Assembly (NCBI GenBank): GCA_018267005.1
Contig: JAFDZK010000004.1
Span: forward strand, 1 to 40,443
Source of the DNA: Bacteroidota bacterium
GTDB taxonomy: Bacteria; Bacteroidota; Bacteroidia; Sphingobacteriales; Sphingobacteriaceae
DNA length: 40,443 nt
Direction: 5' to 3'
Both the position numbers and the translations under genes were made by a program. How positions within the stretch are numbered: the stretch's first letter is position 1; every line of letters begins with the position of its first letter. A model generated the notes under the pieces. The model searched no databases and had not been told where the DNA came from. It saw only the letters and a list, made by a program, of their open reading frames with translations. Of this stretch, positions 16,617 to 25,156 are shown piece after piece.

Positions 16617-16639
16617 CTTTGGGACTTAAATAGAAAAAC

Positions 16640-17482
16640 ATGAAAATTATCATTCATGGCGGCTTTTTCAGCGAGTCGAAAACCAACCAGGAGGTTAAGC
16701 AGGCTAAGCAGGAAGCGTTACGCGAAATTGTGAAACTTGGGTACAAGCACCTGCAAAGCCATACTGCGCTTGAAACCGTGGTTTATACCACCTGCCTGCT
16801 GGAGGATTGCGACCTGTTCAATGCCGGAACGGGCTCGCAAATACAAAGCGACGGCAAGATACGCATGAGCGCCTCGCTGATGGACGGCAAAACCATGCGA
16901 TTTTCAGGCGTGATCAATATCGAGGATGTAAAAAACCCGATCCTGGTGGCCGAAAAGCTGCAGGACATGCCCGACAAGGTGTTGAGCGGCAAAGGCGCGC
17001 AGGAGTTTGCACGCGAAAACGGCTTTCCTTATTACAATCCCGAAATACCGCAGCGGAGGCAGGAATATGAAAAAAAACTGGCCGACTCGATACGACTTGG
17101 CACCGTGGGCTGCGTTGTGCTTGACCGTTTTGGCTGCCTTGCGGCGGGTACCTCAACCGGCGGCAAAGGTTTTGAAATGCCCGGGCGGGTAAGCGATTCG
17201 GCCACGGCGGCCGGAAATTACGTGAATGGTGTGGCCGGTATATCGTGCACCGGAGTCGGCGAAGATATCGTAAGCGGCGCCGTTGCGCCGAAAATCGTAA
17301 CGCGTGTGAGCGACGGTATGACACTGCAGTTAGCAACGATGAAAACCTTGGGCGAACTTAAACCGTTTAAAGGCTTCGCGGGAGTGATAGGAATCACAGC
17401 GGCCGGCGAAACTTATCATGCCGATACCCACCCTTATATGGTTTGGGCATTGCATGACGGGCAGGCCGAAGTTTTTGCGTGA
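16640..17482 (+). CDS. Isoaspartyl peptidase / plant-type L-asparaginase (Ntn hydrolase)
   Basis: The 280-residue precursor of the Ntn-hydrolase family splits itself to expose a threonine. The expected cleavage is between Gly154 and Thr155 in SIRLGTVGCVVLD. Further family motifs are LFNAGTGSQIQSDG (59-72), SASLMDG, the substrate loop AGTSTGGKGFEMPGRVSDS and the ISCTGVGE turn. Enzymes of this family hydrolyse beta-aspartyl dipeptides; next to cyanophycinase, its likely job is beta-Asp-Arg to Asp plus Arg. That role is inferred from context. It is slightly short for the family, which commonly has 300-330 residues. It is on the same strand as cphB, separated by the inverted repeat. Confidence 0.9.
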   Translation: MKIIIHGGFFSESKTNQEVKQAKQEALREIVKLGYKHLQSHTALETVVYTTCLLEDCDLFNAGTGSQIQSDGKIRMSASLMDGKTMRFSGVINIEDVKNPILVAEKLQDMPDKVLSGKGAQEFARENGFPYYNPEIPQRRQEYEKKLADSIRLGTVGCVVLDRFGCLAAGTSTGGKGFEMPGRVSDSATAAGNYVNGVAGISCTGVGEDIVSGAVAPKIVTRVSDGMTLQLATMKTLGELKPFKGFAGVIGITAAGETYHADTHPYMVWALHDGQAEVFA

Positions 17483-17625
17483 GACGTTAGATTTGAGGTT
17501 TGAGTTGTTGACATAAGCCACTGATTGATAATTTCTAAAATCTTTTATCTCACATAAAATCTAATTATATCCCTATCTTAGCCAGCGTATAATTCAAAGC
17601 TATTCACATCCGGTAATAAAATTTA

Positions 17626-18246
17626 ATGCGGTACAGGTTAGTCATTTTTTTCTGCATCATCAGCGTATCGGCGTCTGCGCAATGGTGGCGTCTTAATTTC
17701 AAAAAACACCCGGTTTTTTCCGAGCTGAAGGCGCCGCGGTCAGTATCCTATGTGCGCATCAGTGCAACCCCGCAGATCAATACCGTGCAGGTACAACCTG
17801 TTGTATTCGGGCCAACTATTTTGGATCTCGAAGCCCGGGAAAAAGTGATCATGAAATTGGTTAAGCATAACATGAGCTGGAGAATATATAATGCGGCCAG
17901 CTATAATTTCAGCGACCTGGCACATGTTTATATCCAAATGCACCGTCTTTCCGAAGCCAAATGGTACCTGCTGCAAAGCAACGCCATATCGCGCGATGAA
18001 AATGACGATAAGCATACCATAGCCAACCTCATCAGCCTGGCCCATGTAAAAACCTGGATCGGCGATAAGGTTTCGGCGCACGCAGACCTTTGCGAAGCGC
18101 TCGACCTGGCAAAGGCCAGGAGTATGCAGCCGGAAATTGCCGAGGTAGAAAAAAATATGTCGATGCTGGACCAGTACAAAGCCAATACCGGAAAGCCCGA
18201 TATAAAATACGCCGAAACGCCCGACGAGGCGAAAAATTCATTTTAA
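17626..18246 (+). CDS. Secreted helical (TPR-like) protein, unknown function
   Basis: The 206-residue product has a signal peptide (MRYRLVIFFCIISVSASAQ). After a 60-residue linker the rest (about 75-185) is helical, with a TPR-like rhythm: YNFSDLAHVYIQMHRLSEAKWYLLQSNAIS, then TIANLISLAHVKTWIGDKVSAHADL. It is likely periplasmic. It is upstream of prc on the same strand with a 180-nt gap; TPR proteins can present substrates to Prc-type proteases (NlpI in E. coli), but that link is speculative here. TATCTTAG at 17574-17581 is a possible -7 element. Confidence 0.6.
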   Translation: MRYRLVIFFCIISVSASAQWWRLNFKKHPVFSELKAPRSVSYVRISATPQINTVQVQPVVFGPTILDLEAREKVIMKLVKHNMSWRIYNAASYNFSDLAHVYIQMHRLSEAKWYLLQSNAISRDENDDKHTIANLISLAHVKTWIGDKVSAHADLCEALDLAKARSMQPEIAEVEKNMSMLDQYKANTGKPDIKYAETPDEAKNSF

Positions 18247-18425
18247 CCGGCCGTATTTAAACTAATCCGATAAATATAAATCCAAATAGTACGTAATTTG
18301 TAATATTATTATCGGCGAAGCGTCTACTGTATATTCGCTTCCTGCTTTTGTTTACATTAGCAAACTTATTATACGACAAAGTGTTGATGGTTAATCACTG
18401 CCCTGATCTAAAAACAGCCAAGAAT

Positions 18426-20570
18426 ATGTTTAAGAAATTATATTTTTTATTGGTGCTTGGCGCCGCGCTGGCCTGCAAGGCATCACCCAAACATCCTGTT
18501 AACGTACCGGGCTCCAACGACCTGCAGCCCGATCCGCAGGAGAGTATCGTTTGCCAGACTGTTGCTAAATTCATTACCGACTATAACTATAAAAAAGTTG
18601 AATTGAACGATTCGATATCCGAAGTTATTTATAACCGTTACCTCAAAGAACTGGATGAAAATCACAATTATTTACTGGCTTCGGACGTAAAAGATTTTGA
18701 TAAGTTTAAGGATGTACTGGACGACGACCTGAAAAACGGTAACCTGAATGATGTATTTTACATTTTTAACGTTTACCAGAAGCGGTATAACGACTGCATC
18801 AAATACTCCCTGTCGCAGTTAGATAAGAATTTTGATTACAATACCAACGAAAAATTTGTGTTTGACCGCGATAGCCTGCCTTTTTTTGCGTCGCAAACCG
18901 AAAGCAATAATACCTGGGGGGAGCGTGTAAAATACGACCTGCTGAACCTGAAGCTTGCCGACAGCGGCAACATGGCCAAAAACAGGGATATATTGCGTAA
19001 GCGCTACCAGGACCTGCTCGATCAATCCAACAAGCTGAACAGCCAGGATGTGTTCCAGATATTTATGGACGCCTTTACCAATGCCATCGACCCGCATACC
19101 AATTATTTCGATCCTTCCAATGCCGCCAATTTCAATATCGATATGTCGCGTTCGCTCGAGGGTATCGGCGCGACTTTGGGCGTGGTGAACGATTTCGTGA
19201 CCATCAATACGATAGTACCGGGCGGACCCGCCGATAAGAGCCGCCAGCTTGCCCCCGGCGACAGGATCGTGGGAGTTGCACAGGGCGCCACCGGCGAGTT
19301 CCAGAACATTGTCGGATGGCGAATCGATAACGCCATCGCGCTGATCAGGGGCAAAAAAGGAACCGTGGTGCGTTTGCAGGTGGTACCCAAGGGCGCAAGC
19401 GTTTCAAGCAAGCCTACGGTAGTGGAAATGACCCGTGAAAAGATCATCCTGAAAGATCAATCGGCCAAGAGCGAGATCAAAACATATAACTCCAATGGTA
19501 AAACGATCAAAATCGGCATAATTTCCGTGCCGGCGTTTTATATTGACTACAACGATTACAAATCCGGTAATCCTAACTATAAGAGCACGACACGGGATGT
19601 TAAACTGATATTGGATTCGCTTAAAAGTAAGAACGTTGACGGCGTAGTGATGGACCTGCGCGAAAACGGAGGCGGATCACTGATGGAAGCTATCGACCTG
19701 AGCGGACTGTTTATTAAAACCGGTCCGGTTGTGCAGGTGCGTGATGCCAATAATAAAATAGAGGTGGATGACGACGACGACCCGTCGATCGCCTATGCTG
19801 GTCCGCTGGCTATACTGGTCGACCGTTTTAGCGCTTCCGCATCTGAAATATTTACCGGCGCTATGCAGGATTATGGCCGCGCGCTGGTTATTGGTACCCA
19901 AACCTACGGCAAGGGCACGGTGCAGAATGCCATCGACCTGGATAAGGTTATCAAACCTTCTATCCGCGACCTGATCAATCAATCAGCCGGGGCAAAGAAA
20001 GAAACTACCGCCACGGGCAGCCAGAACAAATTCGGGCAGTTGAACCTGACGATAGCCAAGTTCTATCGTATTACCGGCAATTCAACCCAGCATAAGGGTG
20101 TAATGCCGGATATCAAATTCCCTTCCGTGATACCGATGAACAAATATGGGGAAGACACCGAACCATCCGCATTGCCTTTTGATATCATCCAGAAAAGCGA
20201 TTATACAAAGGTTGGCGACTTCAGCGGGGTTATTCCTCAGCTAACGAGGCTGCACGAACAGCGTATGAGCACAAGCGCAAGCTATAAATACCTGATGGAA
20301 GATATTTCGGACATCAACAAACGCGAGAACGAGAAGAGCGTCGACATGAACGAACAGGCATTAAAAAAGCAGCGTGATGCCGAGGAGGCCCAAGCCTTTG
20401 AACGCGAGAACGCCAAGCGGGTAGCTTTGGGTTTCGCCCCATTGAAAAAAGGTCAGAAAGCTCCGAAAAACGAGGACCTGGATTTTTTAAAGATCGAAGC
20501 CGGTCAGATACTGACCGACTATATCAACCTGGGCGGTAAGTACAGCACAGTTCCGGTAAATCAGCAATAA
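18426..20570 (+). CDS. prc: Tail-specific (C-terminal processing) protease Prc/Tsp, peptidase S41
   Basis: The 714-residue periplasmic protease follows the E. coli Prc plan: signal sequence (MFKKLYFLLVLGAALAC), an N-terminal helical domain (about 35-225), a PDZ domain (about 240-330, SLEGIGATLGVV and GPADKSRQLAPGDRIVGV), then the S41 core. The catalytic dyad is Ser471 in VDRFSASASEIF and Lys496 in TYGKGTVQ, 25 residues apart as in E. coli. GVVMDLRENGGGSLMEA is the substrate-groove motif. It degrades proteins with nonpolar C-termini in the periplasm. I chose ATG 18426 because it places the signal sequence at the start; the open frame extends to 18348. The Cys after the signal could be lipidated, but the lipobox is poor. 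A terminator follows. Confidence 0.95.
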   Translation: MFKKLYFLLVLGAALACKASPKHPVNVPGSNDLQPDPQESIVCQTVAKFITDYNYKKVELNDSISEVIYNRYLKELDENHNYLLASDVKDFDKFKDVLDDDLKNGNLNDVFYIFNVYQKRYNDCIKYSLSQLDKNFDYNTNEKFVFDRDSLPFFASQTESNNTWGERVKYDLLNLKLADSGNMAKNRDILRKRYQDLLDQSNKLNSQDVFQIFMDAFTNAIDPHTNYFDPSNAANFNIDMSRSLEGIGATLGVVNDFVTINTIVPGGPADKSRQLAPGDRIVGVAQGATGEFQNIVGWRIDNAIALIRGKKGTVVRLQVVPKGASVSSKPTVVEMTREKIILKDQSAKSEIKTYNSNGKTIKIGIISVPAFYIDYNDYKSGNPNYKSTTRDVKLILDSLKSKNVDGVVMDLRENGGGSLMEAIDLSGLFIKTGPVVQVRDANNKIEVDDDDDPSIAYAGPLAILVDRFSASASEIFTGAMQDYGRALVIGTQTYGKGTVQNAIDLDKVIKPSIRDLINQSAGAKKETTATGSQNKFGQLNLTIAKFYRITGNSTQHKGVMPDIKFPSVIPMNKYGEDTEPSALPFDIIQKSDYTKVGDFSGVIPQLTRLHEQRMSTSASYKYLMEDISDINKRENEKSVDMNEQALKKQRDAEEAQAFERENAKRVALGFAPLKKGQKAPKNEDLDFLKIEAGQILTDYINLGGKYSTVPVNQQ

Positions 20571-20592
20571 TCAACCCAGTTAAAAAATATTG

Positions 20593-20620
20593 ATCCCGGC
20601 GCCGACCGGGATTTTTTGTT
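20593..20620 (+). terminator. Rho-independent terminator after prc
   Basis: ATCCCGG (20593-20599) pairs with CCGGGAT (20606-20612), with a 6-nt loop and six Ts. It lies 22 nt after the prc stop. Confidence 0.92.
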
Positions 20621-20656
20621 TAAAACCAACCCGTAACTTTAAGGTTTAATTTGGGT

Positions 20657-21691
20657 ATGCCTAAAAAACCACTGATCGAGTTTACCGACAAAGGCATCTA
20701 TTGCGACGCCGGCGATTTTTATATCGACCCGTGGAAGCCCGTGGATTATGCTGTGATCACGCACGCGCATTCCGATCATGCTTACCCGGGTCATTTGCAT
20801 TACCTGGCACATCATTTGTCGCGGGAGGTTTTATTGTACCGGCTTGGGCCTATCGATCTTCAAACCGTTGAATACGGTGAAAAAATACACCGCAACGGCG
20901 TTGAAATAACGCTCTTCCCCGCCGGGCATGTGATCGGTTCGGCGCAGGTCAGGGTGGAATGCAAGGGAGAGGTTTGGGTGGTATCGGGCGATTATAAGGT
21001 GCAGCACGACGGAGTTTGCGCGGCTTTTGAGCCGGTAAAATGCCATCATTTTATATCCGAGTGTACATTTGGCATGCCGGTTTACCAATGGAAACCACAG
21101 GGACAGGTCTTCAGCGAGATCAACAACTGGTGGCGTTATAACCTGGAGAACGGACTCGCGACTGTTTTGGTAGGCTATGCCCTGGGTAAATCGCAGCGCA
21201 TTTTGCAAAACCTCGATCTGAGCTTGGGTAAAGTTTATACGCATGGCGTTATCGAGAACACCAACCAGGCTTTGCGCAACAATGGCGTCGGCCTAAATCC
21301 CACCGAACGCATTACACCGGAAACACCTCGCGAAGAGATCAGGAAAGGTATCGTACTGGCGCCGCCGTCATCCGTCGGTACAACCTGGATGCGTCGTTTC
21401 GGTCCGTACAGTTTTGGCTATTGCTCGGGCTGGATGGCCATCAGGGGAGCTAAACGGCGCCGCGCCGCCGACCGCGGTTTTGTGCTTTCAGATCATGCCG
21501 ACTGGGATGGCCTCATCAGCGCCATCGATGCGACGGGTTGTGAGAAGGTTTACCTGACACATGGCTATACCGCCACATTTGCCCGTTACCTGGCTGAGAT
21601 CGGATACGATGCGCACGAGGTGCATACGCTTTATGGCGACGAAGAAGCGGAAGAACTGTCGCAGCCCGCGGCTGAAGGCGAGGAGCGATAA
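20657..21691 (+). CDS. Ligase-associated DNA exonuclease, metallo-beta-lactamase fold
   Basis: The 344-residue nuclease is of the beta-lactamase/beta-CASP group found with ATP-dependent DNA ligases in bacteria. Metal ligands are in THAHSDHAYPGH (36-41 region), PAGHVIGSAQV, VSGDYK and LSDHADWDGL. THGYTATFARYL near the C-terminus is also typical. It acts on DNA ends, presumably together with the ligase encoded downstream at 22715. ATG 20657 is preferred; a TTG six bases upstream is in frame. The usual tight operon with the ligase is interrupted here by the RAYT unit. Confidence 0.9.
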   Translation: MPKKPLIEFTDKGIYCDAGDFYIDPWKPVDYAVITHAHSDHAYPGHLHYLAHHLSREVLLYRLGPIDLQTVEYGEKIHRNGVEITLFPAGHVIGSAQVRVECKGEVWVVSGDYKVQHDGVCAAFEPVKCHHFISECTFGMPVYQWKPQGQVFSEINNWWRYNLENGLATVLVGYALGKSQRILQNLDLSLGKVYTHGVIENTNQALRNNGVGLNPTERITPETPREEIRKGIVLAPPSSVGTTWMRRFGPYSFGYCSGWMAIRGAKRRRAADRGFVLSDHADWDGLISAIDATGCEKVYLTHGYTATFARYLAEIGYDAHEVHTLYGDEEAEELSQPAAEGEER

Positions 21692-21714
21692 CGGACTCAA
21701 ACGAAAACTGCGCC

Positions 21715-21802
21715 ACTGTCCGTAGCCTTTGACTACGAAAATTACCTTACGCTGTCCGTAGTCTCTGACTACGGACGCCTATGCAAGTAGTCTTCAGACT
21801 AC
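21715..21802. repeat. Left palindrome cluster of the RAYT unit (REP elements)
   Basis: Three elements in order: a degraded REP at 21715-21740; a perfect REP at 21751-21776 with a 10-bp stem GTCCGTAGTC / GACTACGGAC around TCT; and a short palindrome GTAGTCT-TC-AGACTAC at 21787-21802. The last contains the transposase stop codon. Bases 21751-21776 are an exact reverse complement of 22432-22457 on the other side of the gene. Confidence 0.85.
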
Positions 21803-22365
21803 AGTAGTTTTAAAAATAAGCAATCCACATCTACGATCTGGTCAATGCCGGCATAATTGGATGCGCTTGAATAAACATAATCTCCCGCACGATAAACCCA
21901 TCCGGCTTTTACCGGGTTCTGATGGATATAATCGGTCTTCTGTTGCGTAAAGGCCGGTGAACTTAGTTCGACGAAATGATTATCGTGTTCCCATAATTGG
22001 TAAACCTCATTCCTGCTATGTCGTGAAGCATAATATTTGAACTGGTGCAACATCCAGTGGCGGCGGCTTTCGGTGTTATTTAGTGCAATGTCATCCAAAA
22101 TTTGCTTCGCGGTATATTTCTTAAAATCGCGGACAAAATCACTAATGCTGAAACCTTCATCAACCGAAACGATAAGGTGTATGTGATTAGTCATGATGAC
22201 ATAGGCATGCAGATGCAGACCTTTGTGTTTTTGACAGTATTTGAACGATTCTATAAGAATATCACGGTAACATTGCCGTGAAAATATGTCGATCCAACCT
22301 ACCACGGTACAGGTTAGATAGTAAATCGCTTGCTGGTCGTGAATGATATAGCCTTTTCTTGCCAT
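21799..22365 (-). CDS. REP-associated tyrosine transposase (RAYT, IS200-like)
   Basis: The 188-residue Y1 HUH-type transposase has the HUH pair in MTNHIHLIVSVDEG (His61, His63) and the likely catalytic Tyr84 in DFVRDFKKYTAKQIL. The ending QNPVKAGWVYRAGDYVYSSA is typical of the RAYT subgroup. These enzymes nick single-stranded DNA at REP palindromes. ATG 22365 (MARKGYIIHDQQAIYYLTC) gives the family's usual N-terminus; the frame runs 17 codons further upstream into the right-hand palindromes. The gene is flanked on both sides by inverted copies of the same palindromes, and it lies antisense between the exonuclease and ligase genes. Confidence 0.93.
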   Translation of the reverse strand: MARKGYIIHDQQAIYYLTCTVVGWIDIFSRQCYRDILIESFKYCQKHKGLHLHAYVIMTNHIHLIVSVDEGFSISDFVRDFKKYTAKQILDDIALNNTESRRHWMLHQFKYYASRHSRNEVYQLWEHDNHFVELSSPAFTQQKTDYIHQNPVKAGWVYRAGDYVYSSASNYAGIDQIVDVDCLFLKLL

Positions 22366-22406
22366 CTTTGTTTGATTTAGGTTCTTAAAAGTAAGGATGG
22401 TGAACT

Positions 22407-22483
22407 GTAGTTGCAAACTACGAGCATGGTAGTCCGTAGTCAGAGACTACGGACAGCAGCGGTAGCCTTTGATTGCGGACAGC
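22407..22483. repeat. Right palindrome cluster of the RAYT unit (REP elements)
   Basis: A mirror image of the left cluster: short palindrome GTAGTT-GCA-AACTAC at 22407-22421, a 10-nt gap as on the left, then the perfect REP at 22432-22457 (exact reverse complement of 21751-21776), then a degraded REP at 22460-22483 ending in CGGACAGC. Confidence 0.85.
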
Positions 22484-22714
22484 GGCAGGCAAACGTGCAT
22501 AAATTATTTCAAAGAACGATTTTTGGCAAGAGTACCTTGCTATATCCAAATTTACGGTTCGTTAGCCGCAAAAGTGGTGACAGTGTTTTGACAGCAGTAC
22601 TCCCATGTATTCAACTTTTATCGATTGTGTCGTTAGCTGTAAAACAAAAAACCGTAAAGTTTCTTGTTTACAGGTGGATTTTAATAATTCAGCGGCCCTG
22701 AAGGAGGGAGCTTT
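22484..22714. other. Intergenic stretch before the DNA ligase
   Basis: Between the last REP element and the ligase there is no convincing open frame and no exact TAnnTTTG promoter. A GTAAA...TTTAC pair lies near 22650-22671. An unusually clear Shine-Dalgarno (AAGGAGGG) lies just before the ligase ATG at 22715. Confidence 0.4.
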
Positions 22715-24331
22715 ATGAGAGCATTCGCCCAGTTATTCCTGTCGCTTGATGAAAGCAACAAAACCAATGAAAAGGTCAGGGTTTTGAAAGAGTATTTTGA
22801 AACCGTACCCGATCCGGACAAAATGCACATGCTGGCCCTTTTCACCGGCCGAAAGCCGAAAAGACCTATCAACTCCACCCTGATACGCAACTGGGCCATC
22901 GAAGCTTCCAAAATACCCGCCTGGCTGTTCGGGGAAAGCTACCTGGTGGTCGGCGACCTGGCCGAAACCATGTCGCTGCTGATGCCGGGGAATAACAGCA
23001 CCAATAATAAAACGCTGGCCGAGTGGATAGCCGAGATCAATGCCATCGGTGCGCGAACGGAGGAAGAACGAAAACTGTGGCTGATGGAATCCTGGGCGAT
23101 GCTCGACACGCAGGAGCGGTTTGTATTCAATAAAATTCTGACCGGTGGTTTCCGTGTCGGGGTGTCGCAGAACCTGGTGATCAAAGCGCTTTCTGAAGTT
23201 ACCGGGCTCGATGCCGCTACGCTTACGCACCGTGTTATGGGTAACTGGCAGCCGGAAACCTATCACTATAAGCAACTGGTCGAAGAGCAGCAGGCTTCGG
23301 ACGACGTCTCGCGACCCTACCCGTTTTTCCTGGCTTATCCCGTACAGGAAACTTCCGAAAAGCAACGCTCTGCCGAAGAGTTGCAAGCCACGCTGGGCGA
23401 TGCTTCAGCATGGCAGGCCGAATGGAAGTGGGACGGCATCCGCGCGCAGCTAATCAAACGCGAAGGCCAAATATTTATCTGGAGCCGCGGTGAGGATTTG
23501 GCTACGGATAAATTTCCTGAACTGCATCCGTTCCTCCATGCCTTGCCGGACGGTACCGTGCTCGATGGCGAAATTCTCAGTTTTAGCGCCGGCAAGCCCA
23601 TGCCGTTCAATGTGCTGCAAACGCGTATCGGCCGAAAAAACCTGACGAAGAAGATACTGGAGGAAAGCCCTGTGGCGGTGATCGCCTATGATTGCCTGGA
23701 ATACCAGGCCGAAGATATCCGCGATAAAACCCAGCAGGAACGCCGGCAGATACTGGAGCAATTGCAGGCAGCCACGCCTTTCGCCGGTTTCTTCCGCCTG
23801 TCGCCGCTGATCGAATTCAACAGTTGGGAAGAGCTGGCCGCTATCCGCGAACAATCGCGCGCTATGATAGCCGAGGGTATTATGCTGAAACGCAAAAGCG
23901 CGCATTACCAGGTTGGCCGCAAACGCGGCGACTGGTGGAAATGGAAGATCGATCCGCTTTCGGTCGATGCGGTGATGGTTTACGCGCAAAAGGGGCACGG
24001 GCGACGGGCGGATTTATATACCGACTATACTTTCGCTGTTTGGGACGGCGATAAGCTGGTGCCCTTTGCCAAAGCTTATTCTGGTTTAACGGACCAGGAG
24101 ATCAGCAAGGTCGACTATTTCGTCAAACGCAATACGCTGGAAAAGTTCGGGCCGGTGCGAACCGTAAAACCCGAACTGGTATTTGAAATTGGTTTTGAGG
24201 GCATCAACCGCTCCAACCGGCATAAATCGGGCGTAGCGCTTCGCTTCCCGCGCATCCTGCGCTGGCGGCACGACAAGCCGAAAGAGGAAGCCGACACCAT
24301 CGAAACCCTGAAGGCCTTATTAGGCGATTGA
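22715..24331 (+). CDS. ATP-dependent DNA ligase
   Basis: The 538-residue ligase joins nicked DNA using ATP. The adenylated lysine is Lys238 in EWKWDGIRAQLIKR. Further nucleotidyltransferase motifs are IWSRGEDL, GTVLDGEI, EGIMLKRK and WWKWKID. An N-terminal DNA-binding domain spans about 1-200, and the OB-fold from about 400 ends with VALRFPRILRWR. In many Bacteroidota it sits in a repair cluster with the beta-CASP exonuclease, a DEXH helicase and a phosphoesterase. Here the exonuclease is upstream beyond the RAYT, but no helicase follows: the next gene is convergent with only 3 nt between the stop codons. A strong Shine-Dalgarno precedes the start. Confidence 0.95.
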   Translation: MRAFAQLFLSLDESNKTNEKVRVLKEYFETVPDPDKMHMLALFTGRKPKRPINSTLIRNWAIEASKIPAWLFGESYLVVGDLAETMSLLMPGNNSTNNKTLAEWIAEINAIGARTEEERKLWLMESWAMLDTQERFVFNKILTGGFRVGVSQNLVIKALSEVTGLDAATLTHRVMGNWQPETYHYKQLVEEQQASDDVSRPYPFFLAYPVQETSEKQRSAEELQATLGDASAWQAEWKWDGIRAQLIKREGQIFIWSRGEDLATDKFPELHPFLHALPDGTVLDGEILSFSAGKPMPFNVLQTRIGRKNLTKKILEESPVAVIAYDCLEYQAEDIRDKTQQERRQILEQLQAATPFAGFFRLSPLIEFNSWEELAAIREQSRAMIAEGIMLKRKSAHYQVGRKRGDWWKWKIDPLSVDAVMVYAQKGHGRRADLYTDYTFAVWDGDKLVPFAKAYSGLTDQEISKVDYFVKRNTLEKFGPVRTVKPELVFEIGFEGINRSNRHKSGVALRFPRILRWRHDKPKEEADTIETLKALLGD

Positions 24332-24334
24332 TCC

Positions 24335-25147
24335 TTATCGTTTTGAAAATACATTAAACAAATTGTACTCCAGGCGCACCAGGTAGGTATTCGCGCTGGT
24401 TCGTACCATATCGTTGTAAAGCGGCGTGCGAAATGAAAAATCAACCCGGAAAAAGCTGTCGAATATAAACTGAACGGCGGGCGCAATGTCGAGGTAGCTT
24501 TGTCCGTATCCCGGGTTTGACTTACCCAGCAGCTCGGCGTAAACATTCACATTGACCTGGTTGTAATTCTCATATTTTCGCGGCAGCAGCAAATAACCCG
24601 CCGATAAAGTATAACCGACAGCATTTCGCGCGTTGGTTGCAGGGATGTCGTATCCCCCGATATTATTGTAGTCGTGCAGGCAACTCGCCGTACCCGAAAA
24701 AGCTACCTTGTGTATCAGCCTGGTAAAAACCACACCTGTTTGAAAGCCGCTGTTGTCGCCCTCTAATCCTATTTCCTGGTTTGGCATTGGATTATTGATA
24801 GCTGATGCCTTGACAAAAACCGCCCCGCGAAAATGGCTTTGCACCGAGTCGATGGAAAGAAAGCGGTATTTGGCATAAACGCCTCCTCCTTCAAAATGCT
24901 GGTCATGTTGATAATAGTCGGATGCATACAGGGCGCCATGGATCATCAGGGTTTTGCTGGCGCCAAACATCACCTCCAGGGTCGTCCTCGTTTTGTATTC
25001 GGGATTATAATATCCCTGGTTTTCGAGTCTTACCCCGACAGAATTGGTAGCCATATTACTTGCCGGTTCGGTATTTACATATAGCTCCTGCGAAAACGCC
25101 GGGCATACCATTCCCGTCAGTATCGCCACAAATAATATATTTTTCAT
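24335..25147 (-). CDS. Outer-membrane beta-barrel-like protein of the metal cluster
   Basis: The 270-residue product has a signal peptide (MKNILFVAILTGMVCPAFSQ) and alternating-strand sequence throughout, ending in VRLEYNLFNVFSKR, consistent with an outer-membrane barrel. It follows the HMA-domain gene by 9 nt on the same strand, so the two form an operon. Metal-related context suggests a role in copper or other metal handling; no metal-binding motif is visible in the protein itself. No family name is certain. Confidence 0.65.
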   Translation of the reverse strand: MKNILFVAILTGMVCPAFSQELYVNTEPASNMATNSVGVRLENQGYYNPEYKTRTTLEVMFGASKTLMIHGALYASDYYQHDQHFEGGGVYAKYRFLSIDSVQSHFRGAVFVKASAINNPMPNQEIGLEGDNSGFQTGVVFTRLIHKVAFSGTASCLHDYNNIGGYDIPATNARNAVGYTLSAGYLLLPRKYENYNQVNVNVYAELLGKSNPGYGQSYLDIAPAVQFIFDSFFRVDFSFRTPLYNDMVRTSANTYLVRLEYNLFNVFSKR

Positions 25148-25156
25148 AACCGAAAA

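Noticed and set aside
16640..17482. Cytoplasmic type I/II asparaginase
   Set aside because: The Thr-nucleophile and NAGTGS/GGKG-type motifs are those of the Ntn-hydrolase isoaspartyl peptidase family, not of bacterial type I/II asparaginases.
21715..22483. CRISPR-like array
   Set aside because: The repeats are inverted palindromes arranged as a mirror image around a transposase, not regularly spaced direct repeats with spacers.
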